Origin: Streptomyces cyaneus
GTDB taxonomy: Bacteria; Actinomycetota; Actinomycetes; Streptomycetales; Streptomycetaceae
Reading direction: 5' to 3'
DNA: 64,000 nucleotides
Assembly: GCF_004028635.1 (NCBI RefSeq)
Contig: NZ_RQJW01000007.1
Coordinates: forward strand, 372,001-436,000
Shown here in pieces: positions 24,868-33,096 of this stretch. The notes below the pieces were generated by a model. The model saw only the letters and a list, made by a program, of their open reading frames with translations, did no database searches and was not told where the DNA came from. Every line of letters starts with the position of its first letter. Position 1 is the first letter of the stretch. A program made the position numbers and the translations under genes.

Positions 24868-25371
24868 GTTCTCCCTGAGCGCCTCTCCGGGCTTCTGCAC
24901 GGGAGGCAGCACACTCCACGGGAAGTTGATCCACTCATCGGTGCGCTTCCACACGTACTCGCACTTCACGAGGGAGTGGGACTTCTCATAGATCACGGCG
25001 GACCGCACCTCGGCGACATGGTCGAGGCAGAAGTCGTGCACGAGCTTCAGCGTCTTGCCGGTGTCGGCGACGTCGTCGGCGATCAGCACCTTCTTGGCGG
25101 TGAAGTCGATCGCGTTGGGGACGGGAGCGAGCATGACGGGCATGTCGAGGGTCGTCCCCACGCCCGTATAGAACTCGACGTTCACGAGGTGGAGGTTCTT
25201 GCAGTCGAGGGCGTAGGCGAGACCGCCGGCGACGAAGACCCCGCCCCGGGCGATGCTGAGCACGATGTCCGGCTCGTATCCGTCGTCGGCGATGGTCTGC
25301 GCGAGCTCGCGGACGGCGACACCGAACCGCTCGTAGGTCAGATTCTCCCGCACGCTCGCTGCGTCGCTCAT
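24853..25371 (-). CDS. Phosphoribosyltransferase-domain protein
   Basis: A 172-residue cytoplasmic enzyme of the PRTase type I fold. The 13-residue PRPP loop is KKVLIADDVADTGKTL (around 90-105) with the acidic pair DD, and the upstream strand is DIVLSIARGGVFVAGGLAYALD. This matches xanthine/hypoxanthine-type phosphoribosyltransferases of actinomycetes, which transfer ribose-5-phosphate from PRPP to a purine; the exact base is not readable. ATG at 25371 is chosen; a GTG at 25383 overlapping the dcd stop is possible. It is directly downstream of dcd on the same strand, consistent with a nucleotide-metabolism operon. Confidence 0.87.
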   Translation of the reverse strand: MSDAASVRENLTYERFGVAVRELAQTIADDGYEPDIVLSIARGGVFVAGGLAYALDCKNLHLVNVEFYTGVGTTLDMPVMLAPVPNAIDFTAKKVLIADDVADTGKTLKLVHDFCLDHVAEVRSAVIYEKSHSLVKCEYVWKRTDEWINFPWSVLPPVQKPGEALRENREAL

Positions 25372-25379
25372 ACCGTCAC

Positions 25380-25955
25380 TCACACCTGAGTCCGATGGAA
25401 GTTCTGGAAGGACCGGGAGGCGGTCGGCCCGCGCTGCCCCTGGTACCGGGACCCGTACCGCTCGCTCCCGTACGGGAACTCGGCGGGCGAGCTGAGCCGG
25501 AACATGCACAGCTGCCCGATCTTCATGCCGGGCCAGAGCTTGATGGGGAGCGTGGCGAGGTTGGACAGCTCAAGGGTGACGTGCCCGCTGAACCCCGGGT
25601 CGATGAACCCGGCGGTGGAGTGGGTGACCAGCCCGAGCCGCCCGAGCGAGGACTTCCCCTCGAGCCTGGAGGCAAGGTCGTCGGGGAGGGTGATCACCTC
25701 ATACGTACTGGCGAGCACGAACTCCCCGGGATGCAGGATGAACGGCTCATCACCCTCGGGCTCCACGAGCCGGGTGAGATCCGCCTGCTCGACGGAGGGG
25801 TCGATGTGCGGGTACCGGTGGTTCTCGAACACCCGGAAGAAACGGTCCAGCCGCACATCGATGCTCGACGGCTGCACCATGGAATCGTCGTAGGGATCGA
25901 TCCGTACCCGCCCGGCATCGATCTCGGCCCGGATGTCCTTGTCTGAGAGAAGCAC
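25380..25955 (-). CDS. dcd: dCTP deaminase
   Basis: A 191-residue enzyme that deaminates dCTP to dUTP, supplying dTMP synthesis. The start GTG at 25955 gives VLLSDKDIRAEIDAGRVRI, the usual beginning of actinobacterial Dcd. The active-site region is LEGKSSLGRLGLVTHSTAGF (catalytic Glu follows in the DPGFSGHVTLELSN strand context), and the C-terminal YGSRYQGQRGPT closes over the nucleotide. Length equals the family norm. The stop is shared with the upstream region of the phosphoribosyltransferase gene. Some actinobacterial Dcd enzymes are bifunctional with dUTPase activity; I cannot tell here. Confidence 0.96.
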   Translation of the reverse strand: MLLSDKDIRAEIDAGRVRIDPYDDSMVQPSSIDVRLDRFFRVFENHRYPHIDPSVEQADLTRLVEPEGDEPFILHPGEFVLASTYEVITLPDDLASRLEGKSSLGRLGLVTHSTAGFIDPGFSGHVTLELSNLATLPIKLWPGMKIGQLCMFRLSSPAEFPYGSERYGSRYQGQRGPTASRSFQNFHRTQV

Positions 25956-26080
25956 GCCCCGAGGATACGCAAGGCGCGCGGAACGGCCACAATCGTGACC
26001 GCCCGCGCGCCCGGGCACTGCACTGCTCTTACTGCTGCTGCGGCACCTGCTCCTGCTACCGCTGTCGCTCCCGCTTGTCG

Positions 26081-26239
26081 CTACCGCTTCTCCAGCGTCA
26101 CCGGCACCACACTGCGGAGCCGGGCGCACCGGGGACACCGGAGGAGCCGGCCCGGGCCGAGTCGCTCGGCCTGCTGCATCGGGAACGATGTGGTGCTGAA
26201 CACGTGCCCATCGGCACAACGGACGACGGTGCGCTCCAT
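26081..26239 (-). CDS. Zinc-ribbon miniprotein
   Basis: A 52-residue protein with VVRCADGHVFSTTSFP near the N-terminus and LLRCPRCARLRSVVPV near the C-terminus. The single Cys plus His of CADGH and the CPRC pair could bind one zinc ion. I recall near-identical small proteins throughout Streptomyces, usually close to dcd and this tRNA-Gly gene. The ATG at 26239 is the only start. Function is unknown; nucleic-acid binding is a guess. Confidence 0.78.
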   Translation of the reverse strand: MERTVVRCADGHVFSTTSFPMQQAERLGPGRLLRCPRCARLRSVVPVTLEKR

Positions 26240-26525
26240 CAAGTCCTAGAGTCCCTTCCCCAAGAGCCGCGTCGGCTGCTACCTGCCTGACGACGAGAGG
26301 CCACATTACGGGATCAAAGGGACGGCCCTCCAGGCGGCACTCCGCCCCCGCCCGGACCCTCTCCCACCCCTCCACCGTACGCCCCAACTCCCGTCCCCCG
26401 CAGCCACATCCCGCCCCCTGAAACGCACTCAGGCCCCACGGCTTCAGCGCCGGGGGCCGGTGATGAGGTACAGTGACCAGGCGATCGGACACCGGCTCCG
26501 GATGATCACGGAACGGGCGTCTTAC

Positions 26526-26596
26526 GCGGGTGTAGTTTAATGGTAGAACATCAGCTTCCCAAGCTGAGAGCGCGAGTTCGATTCTCGTCACCCGCT
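26526..26596 (+). tRNA. tRNA-Gly (anticodon CCC)
   Basis: The cloverleaf is readable. Acceptor arms are 26526-26532 (GCGGGTG) and 26589-26595 (CACCCGC) with discriminator T. The anticodon stem TCAGC/GCTGA encloses loop TTCCCAA, giving anticodon CCC. The T-arm is CGAG-TTCGATT-CTCG. CCA is encoded at 26597-26599. It decodes GGG glycine codons. Confidence 0.95.
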
Positions 26597-26603
26597 CCAT
26601 TTG

Positions 26604-26635
26604 AAACCCCAGGTCAGCGGCCTGGGGTTTGCTTT
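26604..26635 (+). terminator. Intrinsic terminator after tRNA-Gly
   Basis: Arms 26604-26613 and 26621-26630 (AAACCCCAGG / CCTGGGGTTT) with a 7-base loop, followed by GCTTTTTG. Confidence 0.85.
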
Positions 26636-26782
26636 TTGTCACTCTTGTCTTCAACGCAAGATCACGTAGAGAGCCCTCAGCCTGCCGCGCGACCGATGCT
26701 GACGCTCGTGTCGCCGGTGTTGTCGCGGTAGCGCTGCTCAGCCGGCGGGATCTTGTAGTTTCGGTACCCGGCGACCCGGGCT

Positions 26783-27610
26783 TCACCCCAGCGCGGACTT
26801 CACCAAGGAGGCCGCGGCCTTCATGCCGGCCTCGTTCGGGTGGTATGCGGTCCGTCCCGAGGCCGGCTTGTACTTCTCCACCCACGGGGCGGCCGCGCAG
26901 GCGTCGTGACCGTGGCTGGCGGTGGCGAGGCGGACCAGGGTCGCCCCGGTGTCGTTCGCCGCGGTGATGGTCGCCTGCGCCAGGCGTTGGGCGACGGTGC
27001 GCTCGAAGACTCGCTGGTCGGCGGTGAGCGGTACACCGGCGCAACCACCGGTGTCGGGCAGGAGGGTGGAGTAGCTCACGGCGTTCACGACGTTCTCGAT
27101 CCGCCGGCCCACCACACCGAGGGCGGTGTTGATCGCGGCCTGGTCCACGGTGCCGCAGTTCGGGCCGCCGCTGTTCTGGCAGGAGTACGTGACCATGCTC
27201 CCCAGGTAGTTGACGTCGTTGCCGCCGATGGTGATCGTGACCAGGTCGGTCCCGCTGTTCACGGCGTTGATCTGCGGCGGCTGCGAACCCTGGTTGGTGG
27301 TGAGGATGTTCGCCGTCGTGGCACCGCTGCAGGTGACGTCCGTCAGGTTCGCCCCGGTGTCGCGGGCCACGATGCCGGCGTAGTTGTTGGCCGTGGTGAC
27401 CGAGTCGGCGGTCCGGGCCAGTTGCGCCTTCGACTGCCGGCTGGAGGCGTCCGCTGTTGCGCTGCCACCACAGGCCGTGAGGGTGAGGGCACCGACGACC
27501 AGGGCCGCACAGACCATCAGGGCGTTACGTCGCGGTGATGGCTGTCGCGTGACAGAGCCAGTACATCCGCAGGGCCGGCGTTCGCCGGCTGTGACGCGTA
27601 TGCAAGTCAC
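26783..27610 (-). CDS. SGNH-hydrolase-like lipoprotein lacking the catalytic GDS block
   Basis: The frame is up to 275 residues (GTG at 27610; an ATG at 27517 just before the hydrophobic core is an alternative). A lipoprotein signal (ALVVGALTLTACGG, lipobox LTAC) is followed by the SGNH core. Block II is NYAGIVARDTGANLTDVTCSGATT, block III is VTITIGGNDVNY with the conserved GGND, and the C-terminal YHPNEAGMKA carries the catalytic His. The block I GDSYxSG nucleophile region that should precede NNYAG is missing: only about 20 residues separate the lipobox from block II. The protein may thus be inactive, or a deletion derivative of a secreted esterase. It stands alone. Confidence 0.8.
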   Translation of the reverse strand: MTCIRVTAGERRPCGCTGSVTRQPSPRRNALMVCAALVVGALTLTACGGSATADASSRQSKAQLARTADSVTTANNYAGIVARDTGANLTDVTCSGATTANILTTNQGSQPPQINAVNSGTDLVTITIGGNDVNYLGSMVTYSCQNSGGPNCGTVDQAAINTALGVVGRRIENVVNAVSYSTLLPDTGGCAGVPLTADQRVFERTVAQRLAQATITAANDTGATLVRLATASHGHDACAAAPWVEKYKPASGRTAYHPNEAGMKAAASLVKSALG

Positions 27611-27696
27611 CGTCGACGATGCAGAGTTCAGGCCGCGTAGCCCGTGGTGCCCAGGACCCGGGCCGACCGGCTGACCTCTGCGCGGACGATGACGGG

Positions 27697-28176
27697 ATGA
27701 TGGTCGCCATGCGCATCCGCATCGACGCCGTCGACCTGCCCGGGCTCACCCGCCCCGCCTCCGTCGACGGCAAAGTGCCCGCCTACGGGAACATCCACAT
27801 CGCCGTGCAACGCCGCGACCGTCCGGCCGAACTCCTGGAGCCACAGCCCGGCGACGCACCGTCGGCGACATGGACCCTGGAGTGCACCACGAGTTCCTCG
27901 CCGACCGGCACCGAGGTCAAAGGGCCCTACGTGCAGGACCGTCTGGGCCGACGGTTCATCTACCTGTCGTGGGGCACGGTCGACGAGTCGGGCACCTTCA
28001 CGATGTTCCGCCGCGCCAAGCTCATGCTCGACGTCATCTCCGCCGACGTACTCGCCGCCGCCGCACGCGACGGGCTGCTGGTCGGACGACTCGGCCTGAC
28101 CGACGCGCAGGGCGGGCCCCTGTGCGGACGCGTCGAGCCCCCGCACATCACCTGGACCGCCGCACGCGCCGGCTGA
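27697..28176 (+). CDS. DUF5990 family protein
   Basis: A protein of about 155-159 residues; three nearby ATGs (27697, 27700, 27709) could start it and the last gives the usual MRIRIDAVDLPG beginning. Conserved pieces are VHIAVQRR-type NIHIAVQRRDRPAELLEPQP, TWTLECTTSSSPTG, GPYVQDRLGRRFIYLSWGTV and MFRRAKLMLDVISADVL. The fold is predicted all-beta with a C-terminal helix. Function is unknown; it is widespread in actinomycetes. It stands alone, divergent from the SGNH-like gene. Confidence 0.8.
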   Translation: MMVAMRIRIDAVDLPGLTRPASVDGKVPAYGNIHIAVQRRDRPAELLEPQPGDAPSATWTLECTTSSSPTGTEVKGPYVQDRLGRRFIYLSWGTVDESGTFTMFRRAKLMLDVISADVLAAAARDGLLVGRLGLTDAQGGPLCGRVEPPHITWTAARAG

Positions 28177-28530
28177 GAGCGGTTGCATACCGTCTCTCGC
28201 CGGCATCGCCTGCGCGCCACCCGCGGTCAGTGCTGCCGTCGGCGTCGTACCCATCTGGCCGATGTGACCTTCATCGCGGTAGTGGGGTCTCGGCGGGGTG
28301 CCCGTTGCCCCATCCGCTGATGACGATGGCAGCGGCGCATGGCTCATCGACGGAGGTCATGGCGCTGTGGCCGGAAGCGCTCGGCAGGAACACTGCATCC
28401 GCGCGGATCAATATCTGTATCCGTGAGGTGAGAAATAGGTGCGGCACACAGCGAGTATTCCTCGATCACCGACCCTGGCGGAATTATTTTCCCGCGCAGG
28501 GTCGATCGCGGCATGCTAATGTCGATCTCA

Positions 28531-28551
28531 GTTGCAGGTGTGGTTGCCAGA
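28531..28551 (+). promoter_or_regulatory. Conserved leader element of the first cold-shock gene
   Basis: GTTGCAGGTGTGGTTGCCAGA here matches GTTGCAGTTTTGGTTCCCAGA at 49625-49645 in the leader of the second cold-shock gene, at 17 of 21 bases. It lies about 110 bases before the ATG (165 in the second copy). It is either a shared promoter or transcription start region or a cis-acting mRNA element. Confidence 0.55.
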
Positions 28552-28639
28552 AGGTTCATTTTCCGACGGGTTAATCAGCACGGCGACGCGGAATCCGCAC
28601 AGGGCGAATTCCGCACATCGTCTCCGAAGGAGAAATGAC

Positions 28640-28843
28640 ATGGCTACTGGCACCGTGAAGTGGTTCAACGCGGAAAAGGGCTTCGGCTTCATCGAGCAGG
28701 ACGGCGGCGGCGCCGACGTCTTCGCCCACTACTCGAACATCGCCACCCAGGGCTTCCGCGAGCTGCAGGAAGGCCAGAAGGTGTCGTTCGACATCGGGCA
28801 GGGCCAGAAGGGCCCGACGGCCGAGAACATCGTTCCTGCCTGA
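28640..28843 (+). CDS. Cold-shock protein (CspA family), copy 1
   Basis: A 67-residue OB-fold RNA/DNA chaperone. RNP1 is KGFGFIEQ and RNP2 DVFAHYSNI, with MATGTVKWFNAEKGFGF at the start. CspA-family proteins melt mRNA secondary structure, especially in the cold. AAGGAGAAATGAC precedes the ATG. A perfect terminator follows at 28868 and then a DEAD-box helicase gene; the same pair is repeated at 49790-51720. The long leader with a conserved element suggests post-transcriptional control. Confidence 0.95.
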   Translation: MATGTVKWFNAEKGFGFIEQDGGGADVFAHYSNIATQGFRELQEGQKVSFDIGQGQKGPTAENIVPA

Positions 28844-28867
28844 CACCGGCAGCAACGCATACTTCGC

Positions 28868-28903
28868 AGCTGGGGCCCGCACCTTGGGGTGCGGGCCCCA
28901 GCT
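28868..28903 (+). terminator. Perfect 16-bp hairpin terminator after cold-shock gene 1
   Basis: Arms 28868-28883 and 28888-28903 are exact complements around TTGG. A similar hairpin follows cold-shock gene 2 at 50030. Confidence 0.8.
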
Positions 28904-29087
28904 CGCTGCATTTCAGGGCGCATGACGGGAAGGCCTCACCGCATCACCGAACGGTGACGCATTCCCCCGTCGATCCGAATCGGCGCCCATCATCTCCGGC
29001 CCGTTCTCGCGATTCTCTGCGCCGTTCATTTTGCTGCGGAATCTCCTTGCTACGTGCCCACGTGCTCACATCGAGGAAAGGTTCCGC

Positions 29088-30590
29088 TTGAACCGCGCAC
29101 GCACCGCACTCACGACCCGCACAACCCGCACCTCCGACCGCTCCCGGGGGTCTGCCGCCCAGCGCTCGGGAGCGCCGCGGCGTTCCAACGGCTACGAACG
29201 TCGGCCGGCCGCACGCCAGGGCGAGTTCGCGCTGCCGAAGACGCTCACGCCCGCACTGCCCGCCGTCGAGTCGTTCGCCGACCTCGCCCTGCCGGCGCCG
29301 TTGCTGGCCGCGCTCGGGCACGAGGGCGTGACCGTACCGTTCCCCATCCAGGGCGCGACCCTGCCGAACTCCCTCGCCGGACGTGACGTGCTCGGCCGCG
29401 GCCGTACCGGGTCGGGCAAGACCCTCGCTTTCGGTCTTGCGATGCTGGCCCGTACAGCGGGCCGGCGCGCGGAATCACGGCAGCCGCTTGCCTTGGTCCT
29501 CGTCCCCACCCGCGAGCTGGCCCAGCAGGTGACCGACGCGCTCACCCCGTACGCCCGCTCCGTGCGGCTGCGGCTGGCGACCGTGGTCGGCGGGATGTCC
29601 ATCGGCAGGCAGGCCGGGGCGCTGCGGGCCGGGGCAGAGGTCGTCGTCGCGACGCCGGGTCGGCTCAAGGACCTCATCGGCCGTGGCGACTGCCGGCTGG
29701 ACGACGTCGCCATCACCGTCCTCGACGAGGCCGACCAGATGGCCGACATGGGCTTCATGCCGCAGGTCACCGCCCTGCTCGATCAGGTCCGGCCCGAAGG
29801 ACAGCGGATGCTCTTCTCCGCCACCCTGGACCGCAACGTCGACCTGCTCGTCCGCCGCTACCTGACCGACCCGGTGGTCCACTCCGTCGACCCCTCCGCG
29901 GGAGCGGTCACCACGATGGAGCACCACGTACTCCACGTGCACGAGGCGGACAAGCACCGGACGACCACCGAGATCGCGGCACGAGACGGCCGGGTGATCA
30001 TGTTCCTGGACACCAAGCACGCCGTGGACAAGCTCACCAAGCACCTGCTGAACAGCGGCGTCCGCGCCGCGGCCCTGCACGGCGGCAAGTCCCAGCCCCA
30101 GCGCACCCGGACCCTCGCCCAGTTCAAGACCGGGCATGTGACGGTACTGGTGGCGACGAACGTCGCCGCCCGCGGCATCCACGTCGACAATCTCGACCTG
30201 GTCGTCAACGTCGATCCGCCCACCGACCACAAGGACTACCTGCACCGCGGCGGCCGCACCGCCCGCGCCGGCGAGTCCGGCAGCGTGGTCACCCTCGTCA
30301 CCCCCGGCCAGCGCCGCGGCATGAGCCGACTGATGGCTTCGGCCGCCATCACCCCCCGGATCACCCCGGTCCGTTCGGGTGAGGAGGAACTGAGCCGCAT
30401 CACCGGGGCCCAGGCCCCTTCCGGAATTCCCGTCGTCATCACCGCCCCCGCCGCGGAACGCCCCCGCCGCGCCGGGTCGTCCGCGGCTTCCTCGCCCCGA
30501 GGCCGCCGCGCCCGCCCCGCCCAGGGGGGCGCCACCGGACGAGCGGGGCGGCGCAGGACGCAGCGGCCCGCCTTCGACCCGGCTGCCTAG
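29088..30590 (+). CDS. DEAD-box RNA helicase, copy 1
   Basis: A 500-residue ATP-dependent RNA helicase. A basic, disordered N-tail (1-50, rich in Arg/Thr/Ser) precedes the core. Visible motifs are the Q motif VPFPIQ, motif I GRTGSGKT, Ia PTRELA, GG and TPGRLKDL, motif II VLDEADQM, III SATLD, then RGIHVDNLDLV and motif VI HRGGRTARAG. The C-tail is Arg/Pro-rich and may bind RNA. The start is TTG at 29088 because GAGGAAAGG lies upstream and the paralogue starts at the equivalent place. It follows a cold-shock gene and precedes the CBS and SCO5918-family genes, as in S. coelicolor SCO5921-SCO5918. Confidence 0.93.
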   Translation: MNRARTALTTRTTRTSDRSRGSAAQRSGAPRRSNGYERRPAARQGEFALPKTLTPALPAVESFADLALPAPLLAALGHEGVTVPFPIQGATLPNSLAGRDVLGRGRTGSGKTLAFGLAMLARTAGRRAESRQPLALVLVPTRELAQQVTDALTPYARSVRLRLATVVGGMSIGRQAGALRAGAEVVVATPGRLKDLIGRGDCRLDDVAITVLDEADQMADMGFMPQVTALLDQVRPEGQRMLFSATLDRNVDLLVRRYLTDPVVHSVDPSAGAVTTMEHHVLHVHEADKHRTTTEIAARDGRVIMFLDTKHAVDKLTKHLLNSGVRAAALHGGKSQPQRTRTLAQFKTGHVTVLVATNVAARGIHVDNLDLVVNVDPPTDHKDYLHRGGRTARAGESGSVVTLVTPGQRRGMSRLMASAAITPRITPVRSGEEELSRITGAQAPSGIPVVITAPAAERPRRAGSSAASSPRGRRARPAQGGATGRAGRRRTQRPAFDPAA

Positions 30591-30630
30591 AGGCATCGAT
30601 CAGAAGCTCACCCATCCCGAGGAGACAGCT

Positions 30631-30978
30631 TTGACACCGGTACAGACACGGCGGCAACGAACGGTTTCCTTCCCCCGGAGTGCAGTCGACGACATGGACG
30701 CGGCCGGGCCCCGGGTCCGGGACGACATGACCGTCGAGGTCGCCCTGGCCGTCATGGCCAGTGCCGGTGTCGAGTACCTCCTCCTGTGCGACGGGGACGA
30801 CGAGTGCACGGGCTCGATCACCAGGGCCGAACTCGCCGTTCACCGCCGCAGTTCCACGTACACGGACCGGCTCCGTCTACGGGACGTCCTCGACGGACCG
30901 TTCACCTCGCCCGCCCCTCGGCCCGTCGCCGTCGGGGAACACGGCCGGGCCCCGGGCGTCCTCGTTCTCTCCCGCTGA
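30631..30978 (+). CDS. CBS-domain-like protein
   Basis: A 115-residue protein starting at TTG 30631 behind CCCGAGGAGACAG. The single CBS-like unit is visible: VRDDMTVEVALAVMASAGVEYLLLCDGDDECTGSITRAEL, here split as DDMTVEVALAVMASAG and EYLLLCDGDDECTGSI. CBS units usually pair and bind adenosyl nucleotides; this protein would need to dimerise. It lies 40 bases after the helicase and is probably in the same operon. Its equivalent in other streptomycetes occupies the same place between the helicase and the SCO5918-family gene. Confidence 0.82.
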   Translation: MTPVQTRRQRTVSFPRSAVDDMDAAGPRVRDDMTVEVALAVMASAGVEYLLLCDGDDECTGSITRAELAVHRRSSTYTDRLRLRDVLDGPFTSPAPRPVAVGEHGRAPGVLVLSR

Positions 30979-31048
30979 TCCGCCCCGCCCCGCCCCGATC
31001 AGTTCGTTCTCCTTCCCTCAGCCCGTCTCCATCTCTCTGTGAGGGCTC

Positions 31049-31360
31049 ATGCGCTGTGTCATCGCCCGATACCCGTTCGACCTGACCAAGAGCGGAGTGC
31101 TGGCCTCGATGAAGGGCGTCACGCCCGAGATCGTCACGGGTGAGTCCGTGACCATCGGCCGCCGCCGCTACCCCGTCAAGCAGGTAGGCCAGGTCATCAC
31201 CCGACAGGACCGCCGCGACTTCACCGGCGGCGAAGTCATCCGGGCCATGACCCGCCTCGGCTTCACCTGCCATGCCCACCCCGACGCCGCGCCCGTGTGT
31301 GTCCCGACTCCGCTCCAGACCGCGTCGGCACTGCTCGGCGCCGCCTCCATGGACGTATGA
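31049..31360 (+). CDS. SCO5918-family protein
   Basis: A 103-residue basic protein: MRCVIARYPFDLTKSGVLA, MKGVTPEIVTGESVTIGRR, RYPVKQVGQVITRQDRRDF and VIRAMTRLGFTCH. The family is conserved in Streptomyces at the end of the csp-helicase-CBS gene string and has no known function. The regular YPVKQVGQVITRQDRRDF core suggests a small beta domain that might bind nucleic acid; this is a guess. GAGGG precedes the ATG. A long perfect hairpin at 31390 ends the operon. Confidence 0.85.
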   Translation: MRCVIARYPFDLTKSGVLASMKGVTPEIVTGESVTIGRRRYPVKQVGQVITRQDRRDFTGGEVIRAMTRLGFTCHAHPDAAPVCVPTPLQTASALLGAASMDV

Positions 31361-31389
31361 GGCCGGGCGGCAAACCGCCATCAGGATCC

Positions 31390-31431
31390 CCGTGAGGGCC
31401 CTGCCGACATGTGTCGGCAGGGCCCTCACGG
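31390..31431 (+). terminator. Perfect 20-bp inverted repeat terminator
   Basis: Arms 31390-31409 and 31412-31431 are exact complements. It closes the csp-helicase-CBS-SCO5918 gene string. Confidence 0.85.
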
Positions 31432-31524
31432 CCGTCTCGGCGTCCGTTCTCCGCGACTGGACCGCCTGCCACAACGGCCTGCGTCACCCGTTGTTGCAGG
31501 TCACAGGCTAACTGTTCCCCCAAA

Positions 31525-31986
31525 GAGCTGAAATCTACTCTTGCCGGAGTAGACATTGAGCTCTGGCACGGTTAGCCTTTTTCTCGTTGACACCGGTCAA
31601 GCGAAACCCGGCAGACACGAACTGGCGGGTTGCAGTACATGAAGTTCGCAGGCCAGTGCGGCTCTGGAGTCCCGAAGCCAAGTGTTCGTAGAGCGGTGAC
31701 GGGGCTGAGGGCCGCACTGGGCGGCCCGCAGGTCGAGGGGCCGCCGACAGCAGTACCGCAGTACCAGTTCACCAAGCAGTTGGTTCAGAGGAAGGACGGA
31801 GGACGCAGACGCCATCAGGATCGCCCGGCCCGGGAAGCACTCGGCCGGGTACCGCAAGACCCCGGATTGGAAGGTGGTCCCCGGTCACGCAGCCGCGATC
31901 CCCGCACCCCCCCTTCTGCAGGGCTGGTAGCGGAAACAGACGGTCGGCACAGCAATAGGGCCGACAGATGGTGTTGAATTTCCTTC
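31525..31986 (+). promoter_or_regulatory. Long structured leader of the MerR-like gene
   Basis: There is no convincing gene between 31432 and 32043. The stretch contains a nested hairpin (GAGCT 31525-31529 / AGCTC 31559-31563 around TCTACTC 31534-31540 / GAGTAGA 31547-31553), a TTGACA at 31587, and about 400 bases leading to the hairpin at 31987. A 115-codon frame (31630-31977) lacks a ribosome site and coding bias. I have a recollection of very similar sequence in other streptomycetes in front of the same regulator type, which would suggest a conserved leader RNA, but I cannot check it. Confidence 0.5.
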
Positions 31987-32018
31987 GGGGCCCTGGTGCC
32001 GTACGGCACCAGGGCCCC
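31987..32018 (+). terminator. Perfect 32-base palindrome just before the MerR-like gene (attenuator candidate)
   Basis: Bases 31987-32018 are fully self-complementary (arms of 16). The palindrome ends 25 bases before the ATG at 32044, close enough to affect transcription or translation of the regulator. Confidence 0.7.
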
Positions 32019-32043
32019 TCGACGCGTTGCGCAACGAGGTGAC

Positions 32044-32397
32044 ATGACAGCAGATATCCCCCTCAGTGATCGTCTGGACGACGACGACTACCCCGCATAC
32101 ACCATGGGGCGGGCCGCCGAGATGCTCGGAACCACCCCGGCTTTCCTCCGAGCCATCGGTGAGGCCCGTCTGATCACTCCGCTTCGCTCGGAGGGCGGAC
32201 ACCGCCGGTACTCCCGCTACCAGCTACGGATCGCGGCGCGCGCCCGCGAGCTCGTCGACAGGGGCACCCCGATCGAGGCTGCATGCCGCATCGTCATCCT
32301 TGAGGACCAGCTCGAGGAAGCTCAGCGCATCAACGCCGAGTACCGGAGCCGTGCCGAGCACAAAGCGCCCGACCGCTCCCTTCCCGGTGACAGCTGA
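32044..32397 (+). CDS. MerR-like helix-turn-helix regulator
   Basis: A 117-residue protein. YTMGRAAEMLGTTPAFLRAI (residues 18-37) is a MerR-type N-terminal helix-turn-helix and EGGHRRYSRYQL is the MerR wing. The rest is the helix AARARELVDRGTPIEAACRI and a coiled segment LEDQLEEAQRINAEY for dimerisation. There is no effector domain. Similar short regulators occur in several copies per streptomycete genome. GAGGTGAC precedes the ATG. It is preceded by the long leader and palindrome described separately. Confidence 0.88.
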   Translation: MTADIPLSDRLDDDDYPAYTMGRAAEMLGTTPAFLRAIGEARLITPLRSEGGHRRYSRYQLRIAARARELVDRGTPIEAACRIVILEDQLEEAQRINAEYRSRAEHKAPDRSLPGDS

Positions 32398-32522
32398 TCA
32401 CGTGGGCGCGTGCCGGTCGGCTCGAACACGCGCGACGCCCGATCGCCCCTGAGCGCCCGCCTGGGACAGCAGGTCGTGCCCCGCGGGTCAGCCTCCCGGC
32501 AGCGGGCGGCGGCGCCTCCGCG

Positions 32523-32678
32523 GTCGACGGCCGTCTTGACGCCCGCGAAGATCACCAGTGGCGGGAACCCGAGGACGCCCTGCGCTTCCAGGGCATCAGG
32601 CAGGACGTCGCCTGCTCCGTCACCACCACCGCGTCGGGCAACCTGCCCAGTGCGATCAAACTGCTGGAGCGCTCCTGA
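32523..32678 (+). pseudogene. Unassigned coding relic upstream of the TetR fragment
   Basis: The plus frame reads VDGRLDAREDHQW, REPEDALRFQGIRQD, VACSVTTTASGNLPSAIK and ends LLERS-stop, without a start codon. Third-position bias is streptomycete-like. The stop overlaps by two bases the first codon of the following TetR-like frame. I do not recognise the family. Confidence 0.4.
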
Positions 32679-33045
32679 GTACCGCGGGGCGCGCTCCACG
32701 GCCGAGCTGGTCAAGGCCGTATGGCAGCGACTGTGCGAGCCGCACGAGCAGAGGCAGTTCCTCCTGCTGTTCGAGCTGGTAGGCCGACACGGCTGGAAGC
32801 CCGAAGGCGACCGGGACCTGGCTCAGTCGATCATCAGCGGCTGGCTCGACATCCTCACCGACCGGCTCACGCAGGACGGACGGCCCCCCGAGGAAGCCTC
32901 CGCCCTGGCCACCCTCCTGCTCGCCCAGGTACGGGGGCTTCAGCTCGATCTCCTGGTGTCCGGGGACCGGGAACGGGCCGACCGCGCACTCGACTTCTCA
33001 CTCCAGCTGCTGGAGCACCGGAGCGGGTCGCCTGGGTGCGACTGA
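32677..33045 (+). pseudogene. TetR-family regulator relic (C-terminal domain only)
   Basis: About 122 codons encode a TetR C-terminal ligand/dimer domain: STAELVKAVWQRLCEPHEQR, FLLLFELVGRHG, LAQSIISGWLDILTDRL and SALATLLLAQVRGLQLDLL. The DNA-binding helix-turn-helix that should precede it is absent; upstream DNA is an unrelated decayed fragment. It is therefore a 5'-truncated gene and not expected to bind DNA. Confidence 0.7.
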
Positions 33046-33096
33046 AGGCACGAGGGGCGCGTCGAGACGCGGCGAGCCCTCCTACGGTCGGAGCCC

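Noticed and set aside
31630..31977. 115-codon open frame in the MerR leader
   Set aside because: No ribosome binding site, weak third-position bias and translation without recognisable structure. The region looks regulatory.
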